This document shows, piece after piece, positions 46,250-56,120 of a stretch of 64,000 nucleotides of DNA. This DNA is from Mastigias papua. Its lineage: Eukaryota > Cnidaria > Scyphozoa > Rhizostomeae > Mastigiidae. The stretch spans positions 10,631,856 to 10,695,855 of the forward strand of contig OZ025272.1 of NCBI GenBank assembly GCA_964019165.1, given 5' to 3'. The number at the start of each line of letters is the position of its first letter. Positions within the stretch are counted from its first letter, which is position 1. The position numbers were made by a program, and so were the translations under genes. Below the pieces are notes generated by a model. It was given only the letters and a program-made list of their open reading frames with translations. It had not been told where the DNA came from and did not search any database.

Positions 46250-47036
46250 AAGCCTGGTTTCCATATCGTCGTAAGCGACGGGGACGCGTCCCAGTCATGG
46301 CATCGGGGACACGACGGCGACACTTATGTCGATATGGGAACATGTTTTCAGTGATGTCCCCATCGACGGCATCACGTCGGGGACAGAAAAACTAGTTTAA
46401 AATTGCTCAACTTTTTTTATCGACGGCGTCGTGTCCCCGTTGCGTCCCCGTCCTGACAGATATAATGGGAGCATGATTTTCGATATGGGAACATGTTTTT
46501 GATTCGTCGCCGTTGACGGCGCACAGCAACTATCCAACAATGCACTGCGAGTGCAATTCAATTTTCATATCAACATGGTCGCTTCAAGTCAAGCTACACA
46601 AAGTTCGACAGTAAGCGATGAGCAATCAATGGAAGTTATTCAAGACTTTCGGTGTATATATAACAGAAGAAGCAAAGATAACAAGGATCGGCGAATGAAG
46701 CAGAATGCATGGAAATTAATTGGCGATCAGCTACATGTTCATGCAGGTGAAGCGCGGTCTAGGTGCGATGTAGTTCGAACGAGATTTTCTCGCTAAAGGT
46801 GCGTAAATAATTTTCATTTGAAGAAGTATGTTTACTGCTACCGTGTTTGTTTGGCATGAATGGTCAAAAGCGCGCGAAATTACAAAAAACAGCACTCCAG
46901 ACGACGATATGACTGAAAAGTGTCCCCGTCGCTTATGACGATATGGAAACCATATCGTCGTAAGCGTCCCAGCAGCATCGCCGATCCTCTGTTGGGACAC
47001 GTCCCCGTCGCTTACGTCGATATGGAAACCAGGCTT
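46250..47036 (+). mobile_element. Harbinger-like non-autonomous element carrying a MADF-type ORF
   Basis: Ends AAGCCTGGTTTCCATATCG and the complement ending CCAGGCTT at 47036. Subterminal GACGGGGACGC phrases repeat many times in both orientations. The flanks give no clear target duplication. Inside is one short ORF with a DNA-binding-like domain but no DDE transposase, so it needs help from elsewhere. PIF/Harbinger elements encode a transposase plus a Myb/MADF-like partner, which is why I propose that superfamily. Confidence 0.62.
46551..46796 (+). CDS. MADF/Myb-like partial protein, 81 aa
   Basis: From about residue 24 the ORF reads EQSMEVIQDFRCIYNRRSKD, then RMKQNAWKLIGDQLHVHAG and CDVVRTRFSR. 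This follows the MADF pattern (start of domain, 'W..I...l' and '..lR.r..r'). It stops right after the domain's first three helices, so it may be a truncated copy of the accessory DNA-binding protein of a Harbinger element. No ORF of transposase size is near. Confidence 0.6.
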   Translation: MQFNFHINMVASSQATQSSTVSDEQSMEVIQDFRCIYNRRSKDNKDRRMKQNAWKLIGDQLHVHAGEARSRCDVVRTRFSR

Positions 47037-47269
47037 AATTTGCATAATCACGAACCTCGTTGATCTTTCGCCATTACATAATTTTTAGAAGAATTTCATA
47101 AGTTTAATTAAATTAATTCGAATGTAAGTGTACTTATTTCAGTCATTTCAATTAGTAATATATTGCTAAAAACTGTTGAATGAATTGTCTCTTGCCTCCG
47201 CCTCTTATCATTTAAAAACGTGACTAGTAGATGTATGTCTTTAAGAGCTATAAACATAGAAGATAAAAT

Positions 47270-47484
47270 GTCTCATTTTGCCCCATATGTGGGGCAAAAT
47301 GAGACGATATGGCTGTTGTAGAAAAAGCTTGAAATTTTCAAATTATGAAAAGCTAGGGAAAATTGCTCTTGCTGTTGAATAGTTCATATGTTTAAGTATG
47401 TATATGAATGCTGTCCTCTTTTATTCACGTATTCCTGGCTGAGCAAGAGTAGAATATGTGCTTAAGCGTCTCATTTTGCCCCGA
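47270..47484. repeat. GTCTCATTTTGCCCC palindrome and third copy
   Basis: A perfect palindrome of 36 bp at about 47270-47305 (GTCTCATTTTGCCCCATA joined to its complement). A third copy, CGTCTCATTTTGCCCCG, lies at about 47466-47482. Possibly the terminus of a small element. Confidence 0.7.
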
Positions 47485-48613
47485 ATTGCTCTAAACACTC
47501 CCACCTTCCAAGTTTGTGACAGAATGGTTTCCGCCTTTGCTGTGTTAGCATTCTGATTGGCTCAATTTCTTAAGATTAATCTTAGAAGCTGAACATGTTC
47601 AGCTTTCAAGGTTTGTCGTAGAAGCTGCAAAGATAAATCGTTGACGGAAAAAATCGTACGATTTTTCTGTCTACAATAATCGATTTAACGTATAAGACAA
47701 ATCTTTTCAGATTAATCGCATAGTGTAAACGCGGCTTGCGTGTATTTCTGAAAGTTATTTCATGAAGGTAACCTCAATCCAAATTCTATACAGTACCTTT
47801 GGCCTTTACAAACTCCAGTGGATATTCTTCCGTCTTTTGCTCAGGGAGAAAACTCTAACCATTGATCTTCAAATACATAGCATAGAGTTGCTGTGGAAAG
47901 CTTGCTTCGTTAGATCAAATCGGGTGGCTAGAGAATGCACGCACTTATAGTAGCCTTAAAACTAGGCAATTGTTCTCTATGATCTAATTATCAGCTACCT
48001 AATATGGAATTTTGGCGGCACAAAGACAACAATCAATGAGCGGCCAAGCTTGCAACTGTGGCAGTTCCACGTGACTCTTAAGGAGTATCAAGTACGGAAT
48101 TTCTACTTGCTGAATTTAATAAATCGGATTGTGGGGTTGCGGGGTATCATACAAAAAAGTATGCACGAACCACAGATATGACAGTTTGTTGGTCAGAGTA
48201 GAAATGGTTCTTGCTAGTTTAAAACACGTCATTCTTGGTTCTTTTAAATACATTGTAAATAAGATCTTTTAAGTTTGTTTTATTGTCAGTTCGATTAATT
48301 TATATACATATAGTAATATTTAAGCGCGGTCCACTCTAAACCAATGCTTAGATTGACGTGACGTGGCTACCGTACCTAAAGAATTTGAAACCAAATCATA
48401 TCACACCGCATAAAATCAAAGGCATTGAATGCAGTTTATCGTTCTCGCTTTGTAGCTGGTTTTAGAGTGGTTTATTTTTAAATGTATTGTTTAAATAAGG
48501 AGAAATAAGAACAAACTTGCCTTTCAAAGGCCATCGTTTGTACAAGGCTTCCTGAAGCTGAATGCACGCTGAACTTATTCAACAGGCCGCTAGTGTGAAT
48601 AGAGGCTCCAACT
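47485..48613. other. No feature recognised
   Basis: AT-rich sequence without coding signal. Confidence 0.5.
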
Positions 48614-48880
48614 ACAATGCCTGCCAAAAGGAGTTGGAACACCCACACGATTGTATTGAGTTCCGACTCCTGCCGCTTCTCCTTGACACCACTTAAAATG
48701 TAGACCCCCTCCCCCCCCTGAAACAATGTTGATTCGATAGAGGAGACCAGTAGCTTTAAAAACACGCATCACTTTTGGCCTTCGAGTTGCCCATATTTGC
48801 TACATACAACATTGTTTAACGGGGGATGGGATGCTATAGCTCATCTATAGCGTAAATCATAGCAAGTGTTCCAAGACTTT

Positions 48881-49016
48881 TGTTGTGTTCCCGCATATAT
48901 CTATATGTAGCTTCTAGTCATCTCATAATTCCAGTATCTCTCTCTCTACGCATACAACTTCAAAAGGTCTGGATACTAGCGTCCATTTCGCAACATAACA
49001 ATATAACAATACAACA
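48881..49016 (-). repeat. 3' LTR of the Ty3 element
   Basis: Matches the 5' LTR with a few changes, including a different CT-repeat length and one extra ATAACA-like unit near the end. On the minus strand a purine-rich AAGAGAAGAG lies just before it. Confidence 0.9.
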
Positions 49017-49061
49017 ATACTCTTCTCTTAAAACAAAACAATAAAAAAATAGTCAGATAGT

Positions 49062-50399
49062 CTATCGTATGATCGAGGAGTCTACAGGGTCTCCGTAACG
49101 TTCTGTTTGCCTTCGATTTCTTGCTGAACGTCTTGGCACATCTGCAGTCTGCTGCTTGTTCGTTGGAGAACTCGACGCAAGGTGTAAATCATCATCTGAC
49201 TCGTTTTCAATGATATTTCGCGATATCCTCTTAAAGTACGATACATTTCTGGTGACGAATTTATTACCGTTTCTTGCGGTTACTCTAGTTCCTTTAATTT
49301 TTATTACTGTGAATGGAACAGGATTAAATCTGGTTGTTAATTTATTTTTTTTCTGTTGTTGACGTAGAACAGTGTCTCCAATTTTTATTTCACTTTGTTT
49401 CACTCGTCTTTTCAAATCGGTGTAAGTCTTTGCAGATTCTTTTCTTGCTTCATCGTGCAATGCTGCTTCTGAGTGTCGGTCTACAACCTTCGATTTTCTC
49501 TCCAAAACGGGCAATTTTCCTTTTACAACCCTATTAAATAACAACTGAGCTGGAGACACCTTCGTCGTCGTATGAGGCGTTGTTCTATAGTTCAACAAAA
49601 ATCGTTGTAATTCTTGTTTCCATTTACGATGTTCTACATGAGCAGTTTGAAGTGCTTTCCCCAACGGCTTGTTAAAGGCTTCAACATGTGCATTGCCTTG
49701 AGGCCATAATGGTGTACTTTTTATGTGACTTATTCCTAGCAGTGTCATGTAACGTTCAAATTCTGTTACTTGAAATGGGGGCCCATTGTCCGAAGTTACT
49801 CTGTCCGGTATTCCATGTCTGGCAAATATGATATCTAACTTTGGAAGCACTACTGTTGCAGCTGTTGACGAAACTATTTCAACTTCTGGGTATCTCGAGT
49901 AACAATCAATAACTGCTAGTAAGTACTCTCCACTATGAAGTGGTCCAAGAAAGTCCATTTTCACTTCTTTCCACGGTCCATCAGGCATTGTTGAAGTTTG
50001 AAGAGGTGCTGGAGGTTCAGGATTTCCAGCAGCTTGGCATGGAATACAGCCATCGATTTCTTCCTTCACCATCTTTTCTAAATAAGGAAACCAGACATAT
50101 TCTCTTAAAAGGGCTTTTGTTTTTGCAATGCCTTGATGTCCTTCATGGGCAATCTGTATAGCTCGACGTTGCAAAGACATTGGCAAAATAATCTTTGCAC
50201 CACGTAGTAACAACCTGTGTTTGTAGTCTACAGAGATTTCGTCACGAATATTACGAAAAGGTATTAGAATATCGCAATTCCAACAGCCTGTCTGAACGGC
50301 AGCTCGAAGTCCACGTAATGTTTTATCCTCATCTGTGGCACATGTTATTTCATCAAGAGTTAGCGCTGGAAGTATAGCCGCTTCTGTAATAAAATTAAC
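49062..50399 (-). CDS. Ty3 integrase
   Basis: The H2C2 zinc-binding part shows HEGHQGIAKTKALL and CIPCQAAG. The core shows KMDFLGPL, RVTSDNGPPF and the glutamate in GNAHVEAFNKPLGK, giving the D,D,E set. FLLNYRTTPHTTTKVSPAQLLF follows, as is typical. The first 60 codons (50399-50214) are in frame downstream of the TAA, before the first ATG. Confidence 0.88.
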   Translation of the reverse strand, partial: VNFITEAAILPALTLDEITCATDEDKTLRGLRAAVQTGCWNCDILIPFRNIRDEISVDYKHRLLLRGAKIILPMSLQRRAIQIAHEGHQGIAKTKALLREYVWFPYLEKMVKEEIDGCIPCQAAGNPEPPAPLQTSTMPDGPWKEVKMDFLGPLHSGEYLLAVIDCYSRYPEVEIVSSTAATVVLPKLDIIFARHGIPDRVTSDNGPPFQVTEFERYMTLLGISHIKSTPLWPQGNAHVEAFNKPLGKALQTAHVEHRKWKQELQRFLLNYRTTPHTTTKVSPAQLLFNRVVKGKLPVLERKSKVVDRHSEAALHDEARKESAKTYTDLKRRVKQSEIKIGDTVLRQQQKKNKLTTRFNPVPFTVIKIKGTRVTARNGNKFVTRNVSYFKRISRNIIENESDDDLHLASSSPTNKQQTADVPRRSARNRRQTERYGDPVDSSIIR

Positions 50400-51493
50400 T
50401 TAATCCTCAGCACCGTTTGGTCGAAAATGCTGTGTTTCTACCGGATGTCTTGAAAGGAAATCTGCAGGATTGGAGATACCGGCTTTATATACGACTGTAA
50501 AACGGTACTGCTGTAACCTTAGCATCCATCGTTGTATCCTTGCCGGTGGATTGGAGCATGGATTTGCGTATATGAGTTCCAAAGGCTTATGATCGGTATA
50601 TAAGGTAAACGGTGCTCCATATAAGTACATGTGATAGTGTTCAATCCCCCATACAATAGCAAGCGCTTCTTTTTCAGTCTGCGAGTATTTCTTTTCTACA
50701 GAAGACAACGCTCTGCTTGCATAAGCAATAATAGAAGGACAGCTCTCCTCAGGCTCTTTCTGTGCAAGAATAGCAGACAGTCCAACGGGGCTTGCGTCAA
50801 CTATTATTAATGTTTCCTTGTTTATGTCAAAGTAACCAACGACTGGATCTTTTGTCAAAACTTCTTTCAGCTTCTGATATGCCTCCTCACACTCAGGTGT
50901 CCATTCAAAACGCACGTTTTTTCGCGTCAATGCCCGTAGAGGCTCTGTTATTGTGGCATAATCAGGAATAAATTGTGATGAATAGTTTGACATACCAAGC
51001 AAACTTCTAACCTCACTAGCGTTGGTGGGTGTGGCTGCTGTGACAAATGCTTCGACTTTTTTTGGGTCGGGTTTCTTTCCATCTTTGCAAAATGTATAAC
51101 CAAAGAAATCAAGACTGTCTTTTAGAAACTTACATTTCTCAATGTTAAGTGTCCGGTGAAGTTCTGCAAGGCGTCGTAAACACGACTCTAAAGCTGCATT
51201 GTGCTCTTTGATGTCGCGACCATAAGCGATTACATCATCAGCTATGTTCCGAACGCCTTTCAATCCACTAAGTGCTTGTTGTAACGTGAACTGAAAAATC
51301 TCTGCCGCGCTATTAGTGCCATAGTTCAAGCGTTTGTATCGGAAAAGGCCGATGTGGGTGGTGAACGTAGTGATACCTCGGCTTTGGGGACTGAGCTCTA
51401 ATTGATGAAATGCTTGTGTTAAATCTAGTTTTGAAAACACTTTTGCTCCATTTAGATCTAAGGCAACATCATTGACAGTAGGAATCGGGTGTC
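50400..51493 (-). CDS. Ty3 reverse transcriptase core and RNase H
   Basis: Continues the pol frame after the MITE. KVFSKLDLTQAFHQLELS is motif A and NIADDVIAYG the catalytic box, with ADD where YxDD is usual (the preceding residue is Ile). RNase H follows from about IIVDASPVGLSAIL to LYTDHKPLELI and ends near FLSRHPVETQ. The frame stops at TAA (50400-50402) and continues in the same frame into the integrase, so this stop looks like a point mutation. Confidence 0.87.
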
Positions 51494-51496
51494 TTA

Positions 51497-51977
51497 GGAC
51501 TGATTTATACGTCGTGCTTTACTCGCGTCGAATCAATTGCTATTAAAATCGACGAAAGCGCGACTAAAGCTCATGAGTAAAATCCAATTCGATTTATACG
51601 TCGAGCTTCTGTCGCGCTTTCACAAGTGTAAGCGAAGCAGCCTCGCTGTGGAGTGGTGGCAGGAACTTTCTTTGTTTACATTTCATTGCCTTATAGATAT
51701 AACGAATATCATCAGTTAACCCTGCGGACTGCAATAAATTGTAATTGATTCGAAGCGAGTTAAGCGCGACGTTTAAATCAAAGCCGTGCTTTGGCCGTGT
51801 AGCACGGCCTACTCAGTCGAACTCTAGTCGTGCTAAGCATTTGACTCGAGCTAAAAACAGGTCATGGGCTGTTTTGATTTATACGCCGTGCTACACTCGG
51901 ACCAAATCAACACTTAGAACTTTTCAGGTGCAAATAATTGATTCGACTCGAGTATAGCACGACGTATAAATCAGCCC
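51497..51977. mobile_element. Harbinger-like MITE inside the Ty3 pol gene
   Basis: Ends GGACTGATTTATACGTCGTGC at 51497 and the complement of GGGCTGATTTATACGTCGTGC ending at 51977, with TTA on both outer sides (51494-51496 and 51978-51980). A 3-bp TTA duplication and GG start fit PIF/Harbinger. 481 bp, no coding capacity. The reading frames before and after it agree once 484 bp are discounted. Confidence 0.82.
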
Positions 51978-53550
51978 TTACACGTTTTATTGCACGATTA
52001 GCAGCCCTCATGTCAACGCAAATACGAATCTCGCCGTTCTTTTTAGGAACGCAGACGATAGGTGATACCCAGTCAGTATTCTCATCTTCGGGCACACGTT
52101 CAATGATATCTCGACGTTGAAGTTGTTCTAGTTGTTTTTCAACCTTCTCACGTAGATGGAAAGGGATTTTTCTCTGTTGCTGAGCAACTGGTTGTATATC
52201 TTGATCAGTAACCAAATCAATCTGTTTGCCTTTCAGCTTTCCTACCCCTTCAAAAACTGCAGGGAATTTCTGTACTAGTCTTCTGACGTTTTCATCTCTG
52301 ATTGATTTCTGGTATGTGTTCTGATGAAGGTGATTAATATGTAGAGTGATAAGGCCAAGATCTTGGGCGGTGATACCACTAAGCAAACAACCTCCATTAT
52401 GATCAGTCACGTAGAATTGTGCTGGCACTAACCTCTTTTTCGTTTCAATAACAGTATCGAATTTTCCTAACATTTTCACCGGTTCAGTAGAATTGTACGG
52501 ATATGCTTTTACATTAGTTGGCTTTAATTGAATGGTTTTCATCCGTGCAAATGTCGATTTATCAATAATGTTGATGCTCGACCCGGTGTCGATTATAATA
52601 GGGAATTTATGCTCTTGGACTGTAACATGTACAATTGGACGTTTTGCTTTGTCAGATTTCACAGTGTAAGAATACTCTGATCGTTCTGAATCACTTGTTG
52701 TCCCTGTTTGGATAGGACGAATATTGCATTTTGTTCCAACACGTTTTCGTGTGGCATGCACTTGAGCTTGAGACATACAAAACTTAACAAAATGATTTTG
52801 CTTGCCGCATTTATGACAGAGTTTACCTTTAGCTGGACATGGCCTGTCTTTGTGCGGAAAAATACCCCCACAGCCACGACACTTTATTGTTGAACCAGGT
52901 TTACGATGCCATTGCACAGCAGATTTCATTGATTTCACTGCTTGAAGAGTCTCACCCTGCTGACCTGTTGAACCTTTCTCAATGTCTGCGGCTTGGAAGT
53001 CGCTGATCTCAGCACGCCGTCCTTCTAACAGCAAATCTTGTAAGGTCACCTTGGGGTCTCGCAAAGCTTGTTTGCGAAGACGATTGGAAAGACCCCCAAT
53101 AACAATTTGTAGCATTAGTTCGAAATCAAGAGAATCTGCAGCAAATTCACAGGTTTGCGAAAGAATTCGGAGGCGGGTATGAAACTGATCGAGTGTTTCT
53201 CCCGGGCGCTGTTTGGTCTGGCGAAATTGATAAACCTCATACAGCCTATTTTTGTGAGGCTCAAAATAGTCATTCAACTTACCGACCGCGCGTTGGTAGC
53301 CCGTGTCCTCCCCTGTATCTGGGAGTTGACGAAATATTTCTCGGACTCGAGAACCTGCCTGATATAATAAGAGGGCCCGTTTTCTCTTTTCGTTGGTGAT
53401 ATCATTAGCAATCACGAACGTTTCAAAACTAGCCAGCCATGTTCTCCATCGGGGGCCTACGGACGCCCTGATACCGAGATCTGGATCAAAGGGTGGTAAG
53501 CCTTGAACAAGAGGTATAGCCATCACTCCAAAACAAAACAAAAGGGGCAA
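51978..53550 (-). CDS. Ty3 gag, protease and start of reverse transcriptase (broken pol)
   Basis: The gag part has the segment RWRTWLASFETFVIANDI and a capsid-like RQTKQRPGETLDQFHTRLR. Two cysteine clusters follow (CRGCGGIFPHKDRPC and CHKCGKQNHFVKFC), the second a CCHC knuckle. The aspartic protease motif is IIIDTGSSINIID. The reverse transcriptase begins at WVSPIVCVPKKNGEIRICVD and is interrupted at RAANRAIKRV by the Harbinger-like MITE. An internal Met at 53523 may be the true start. Confidence 0.88.
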
Positions 53551-53571
53551 ATACGATCAAAAGAAAGTTTA

Positions 53572-53582
53572 CCTCGTCGCCA
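53572..53582 (-). promoter_or_regulatory. Primer-binding site complementary to tRNA-Ser
   Basis: The minus strand reads TGGCGACGAGG, two bases inside the 5' LTR. This is the complement of a tRNA ending CCTCGTCGCCA, as expected for a tRNA-Ser whose acceptor starts GACGAGG. Confidence 0.75.
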
Positions 53583-53584
53583 TT

Positions 53585-53718
53585 TGTTGTGTTCCCGCAT
53601 ATATCTATATGTAGCTTCTAGTCATCTCATAATTCCCGTATCTCTCTCTCTCTCTCTACGCATACTACTTCAAAATGTCTGGATACTAGCGTCCATTTCG
53701 CAACATAACAATACAACA
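53585..53718 (-). repeat. 5' LTR of the Ty3 element
   Basis: 134 bp, starting TGTTGTGTTCCC on the plus strand and ending ACAACA. Contains a CT repeat (53641-53658). Confidence 0.9.
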
Positions 53719-53736
53719 ACTTTTGGCAGGCATTGT

Positions 53737-54403
53737 CTGAATTTTATATTCGAACCTATACGATACAGCCGTACAACCTTTCCTAAACATGGGGTAATTG
53801 AGGGCGCTGATTTCATTTCCGCTGACGAAATCTCAATTAGGTAACACCTTACCGAGATAATGGCAGGGGGCTTGACAAATCCCCTAAATTCAATGATGAT
53901 TATGATGTCATGTTTCTTTGCAAATGAATTGTAAATGAAGGAAGTAAATTCACAAATGAAACAGATAGTTAACCTCTCTACCAGCATATGAAAAGAAGAT
54001 ATCGACTTGATTACACCTTTTCTTTGTGTATTGCGATAATAGAGTTGCGGAGTCGTTTACCTATAATTGATCTTACGGTAGCAACAATGCATCATTGTCT
54101 AAGCAATAGGTAAGCTTTTGGCCTTCAATCAAGTATTGACTGGCGCATTGCATCTGTTTTCTATTTTATTTGATTTTTAACTCAAGCTGATCAGCTAGAT
54201 CTGCCATGAGGATTTAAAGCATAGCCATGTATAGATAAATATACATATAAAAATATAAGTATAAATAAATATATAGAAATATAGGCAAATACCTTTATAT
54301 ATAAATATACATTTATACAAATATATATATAAATATATATGAATAAATATATATATTTTATATATATGTTGATACCTATATTAATATCTATATGGTCATA
54401 TAC
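53737..54403. other. No gene seen; TA-rich sequence
   Basis: No coding signal; from about 54220 the sequence becomes irregular ATAAATATA-type low complexity that leads into the TA arrays. Confidence 0.55.
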
Positions 54404-54684
<281 letters not shown>

Positions 54685-54832
54685 GAAGGGGGTGCGTTCC
54701 TCTGCTTTTCCTTGTGCGAATGTGCCTACTCTAGAAGGAGCCCGATCCATGAATGTTACAGGTATAGAACCCCTCTTCTTAGTATCGAGGCTACTGACTT
54801 GCATAATGACTGACGTCATGGCCGACTATCTC

Positions 54833-55247
54833 AACGGTCTACACAACGGTCTACAAACTTTGGAAAATGAAAATAAATCTTATGGTAGAGATTTCGACAT
54901 TGAGAACTATGCACAAGATAGCTTTTCTAACGAGTATTTCACCTGCAATAGATTGCGTACAGTTATTGTACCATTGCCGAGGAAAAGATGAAAACGTCAA
55001 CGGTCTACACTTTTTGTGAAATAGTTTAATACTAGGTCAAAGTTATTTTCAAAAAAGTGTAGACCGTTGAGATATTTGCTAATTTTGCTGAAAATGCTCA
55101 TTATTCGGCAGAGAATACACAACATGCACATACTAGCACATAAAGCACAACGTTTGGGAACCATTTTTGGGGTAATACTTCTCACTGGAAGGGACAGTGG
55201 GAGTTATAGAAAGTGTAGACCGTTGTAGACCGTTGCTCGTAGCCATT
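54833..55247. repeat. Element with reiterated CAACGGTCTAC motif
   Basis: The left end has two tandem copies (54833-54856, CAACGGTCTACACAACGGTC), the right end two copies in inverted order (55225-55247), and two more copies face each other inside near 54992 and 55055, flanked by TTTTT and AAAAA. Six copies in a symmetric layout. Likely a small foldback DNA element; no coding capacity. Confidence 0.65.
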
Positions 55248-55590
55248 GTGTACAAAGATGAAGTCATGCGAAGCGTGCAAACTGCGAAGGACACTTACGT
55301 GTCTATGGAGTTGATGACATAGTTATTGTAGTAGTAATGTTGCGCAACAATATTCACAGGATATAGCTGCTTTCTGGCTTTGAATGTCAACATCGTGCTT
55401 GAAATCGGAAAGTTTTCCAGGAACAGTGATGATTTCTAATGATTTCTATTTCCCGATCGTCAATAACGGAGCGATATTCGGGCGCTTGGTGGGGTAAGAT
55501 GGAATTATCTTTGTGTCCTCTCTAATAGCACGGCATTTAAAAGTGGTAACTGTCAGTTTTATGCTGCTTCATACACTGGACTGATTGAAT
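55248..55590. other. No feature recognised
   Basis: 343 bp without coding or repeat signal. Confidence 0.5.
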
Positions 55591-55595
55591 ATAAC

Positions 55596-56012
55596 TATCG
55601 TAGAACCTATTGTGGCACTGCGCAGCAGCAAGCATGCACGTTTTTATTTGTCGTTCGATTCGTTTAATCATATTAAAATCTTGGACTTTGGAAATCGATT
55701 CATACTGTAGTAATTCATTTAAAACAAAATCGTATGATATGGGAGGTTACGCAAACTATATTGACTTAGTGTCAACCCTAGAGGATTTCTACACTATTTA
55801 GTACAAGTTAACATCAACGCTTAGAAATCAATTCATTTGATTGGACGATATTATTAGACACTGTAGATTCATATATTGTGATTAGACTTTAGATTCACTT
55901 AGAGTTCAAGTTAGAATGCTACTAAGTCAGACAATCGAAAAGAAGAAGTGTTTTTTTTCGAGTAATCTGTGGGGGCAACGAACTAGTGCGTAGAGTTGGG
56001 GAAGTCTCAACA
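55596..56012 (+). repeat. 5' LTR of the BEL/Pao element
   Basis: 417 bp, identical to the 3' LTR. A run of about 40 A lies downstream in the leader (56059-56098). Confidence 0.93.
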
Positions 56013-56058
56013 TAAAATGGTCCACCGAGCCGGATAGATTAGCTGCTCCACAAGTTCG

Positions 56059-56100
<42 letters not shown>

Positions 56101-56120
56101 GGAGATACAAGGGAATCACA

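Larger units (their letters stand above)
48881..53718 (-). mobile_element. Ty3/Gypsy LTR retrotransposon
   Basis: Short LTRs of about 134 bp (TGTTGTGTTCCC ... ACAACA) bound the element, with a 5-bp target duplication ACTTT at 48876-48880 and 53719-53723. On the minus strand the order is LTR, primer site, gag-pol, purine-rich tract, LTR. Gag with zinc knuckles, protease, reverse transcriptase, RNase H and integrase are all present, but the ORF is broken by an inserted MITE (51497-51977) and a TAA near 50401. The primer site and the gene order fit the Mag-like lineage, which is inference. Confidence 0.9.
48614..53736. mobile_element. 280-bp MITE interrupted by a Ty3 retrotransposon
   Basis: Left part 48614-48880 begins ACAATGCCTGCCAAAAG; right part 53724-53736 ends TGGCAGGCATTGT. 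Removing the retrotransposon and one ACTTT copy gives 280 bp, the same length as the intact copy at 62826-63105. Apparent 2-bp duplications CT flank it (AG at the other copy), not TA. Superfamily unassigned. Confidence 0.85.

Noticed and set aside
46551..46796. MADF ORF as an independent host transcription factor
   Set aside because: It lies wholly between the terminal inverted repeats of a mobile element and is truncated.
51494..51980. Intron in the Ty3 pol gene
   Set aside because: It has inverted ends and a TTA duplication and no splice-site pattern, so it is an inserted MITE.
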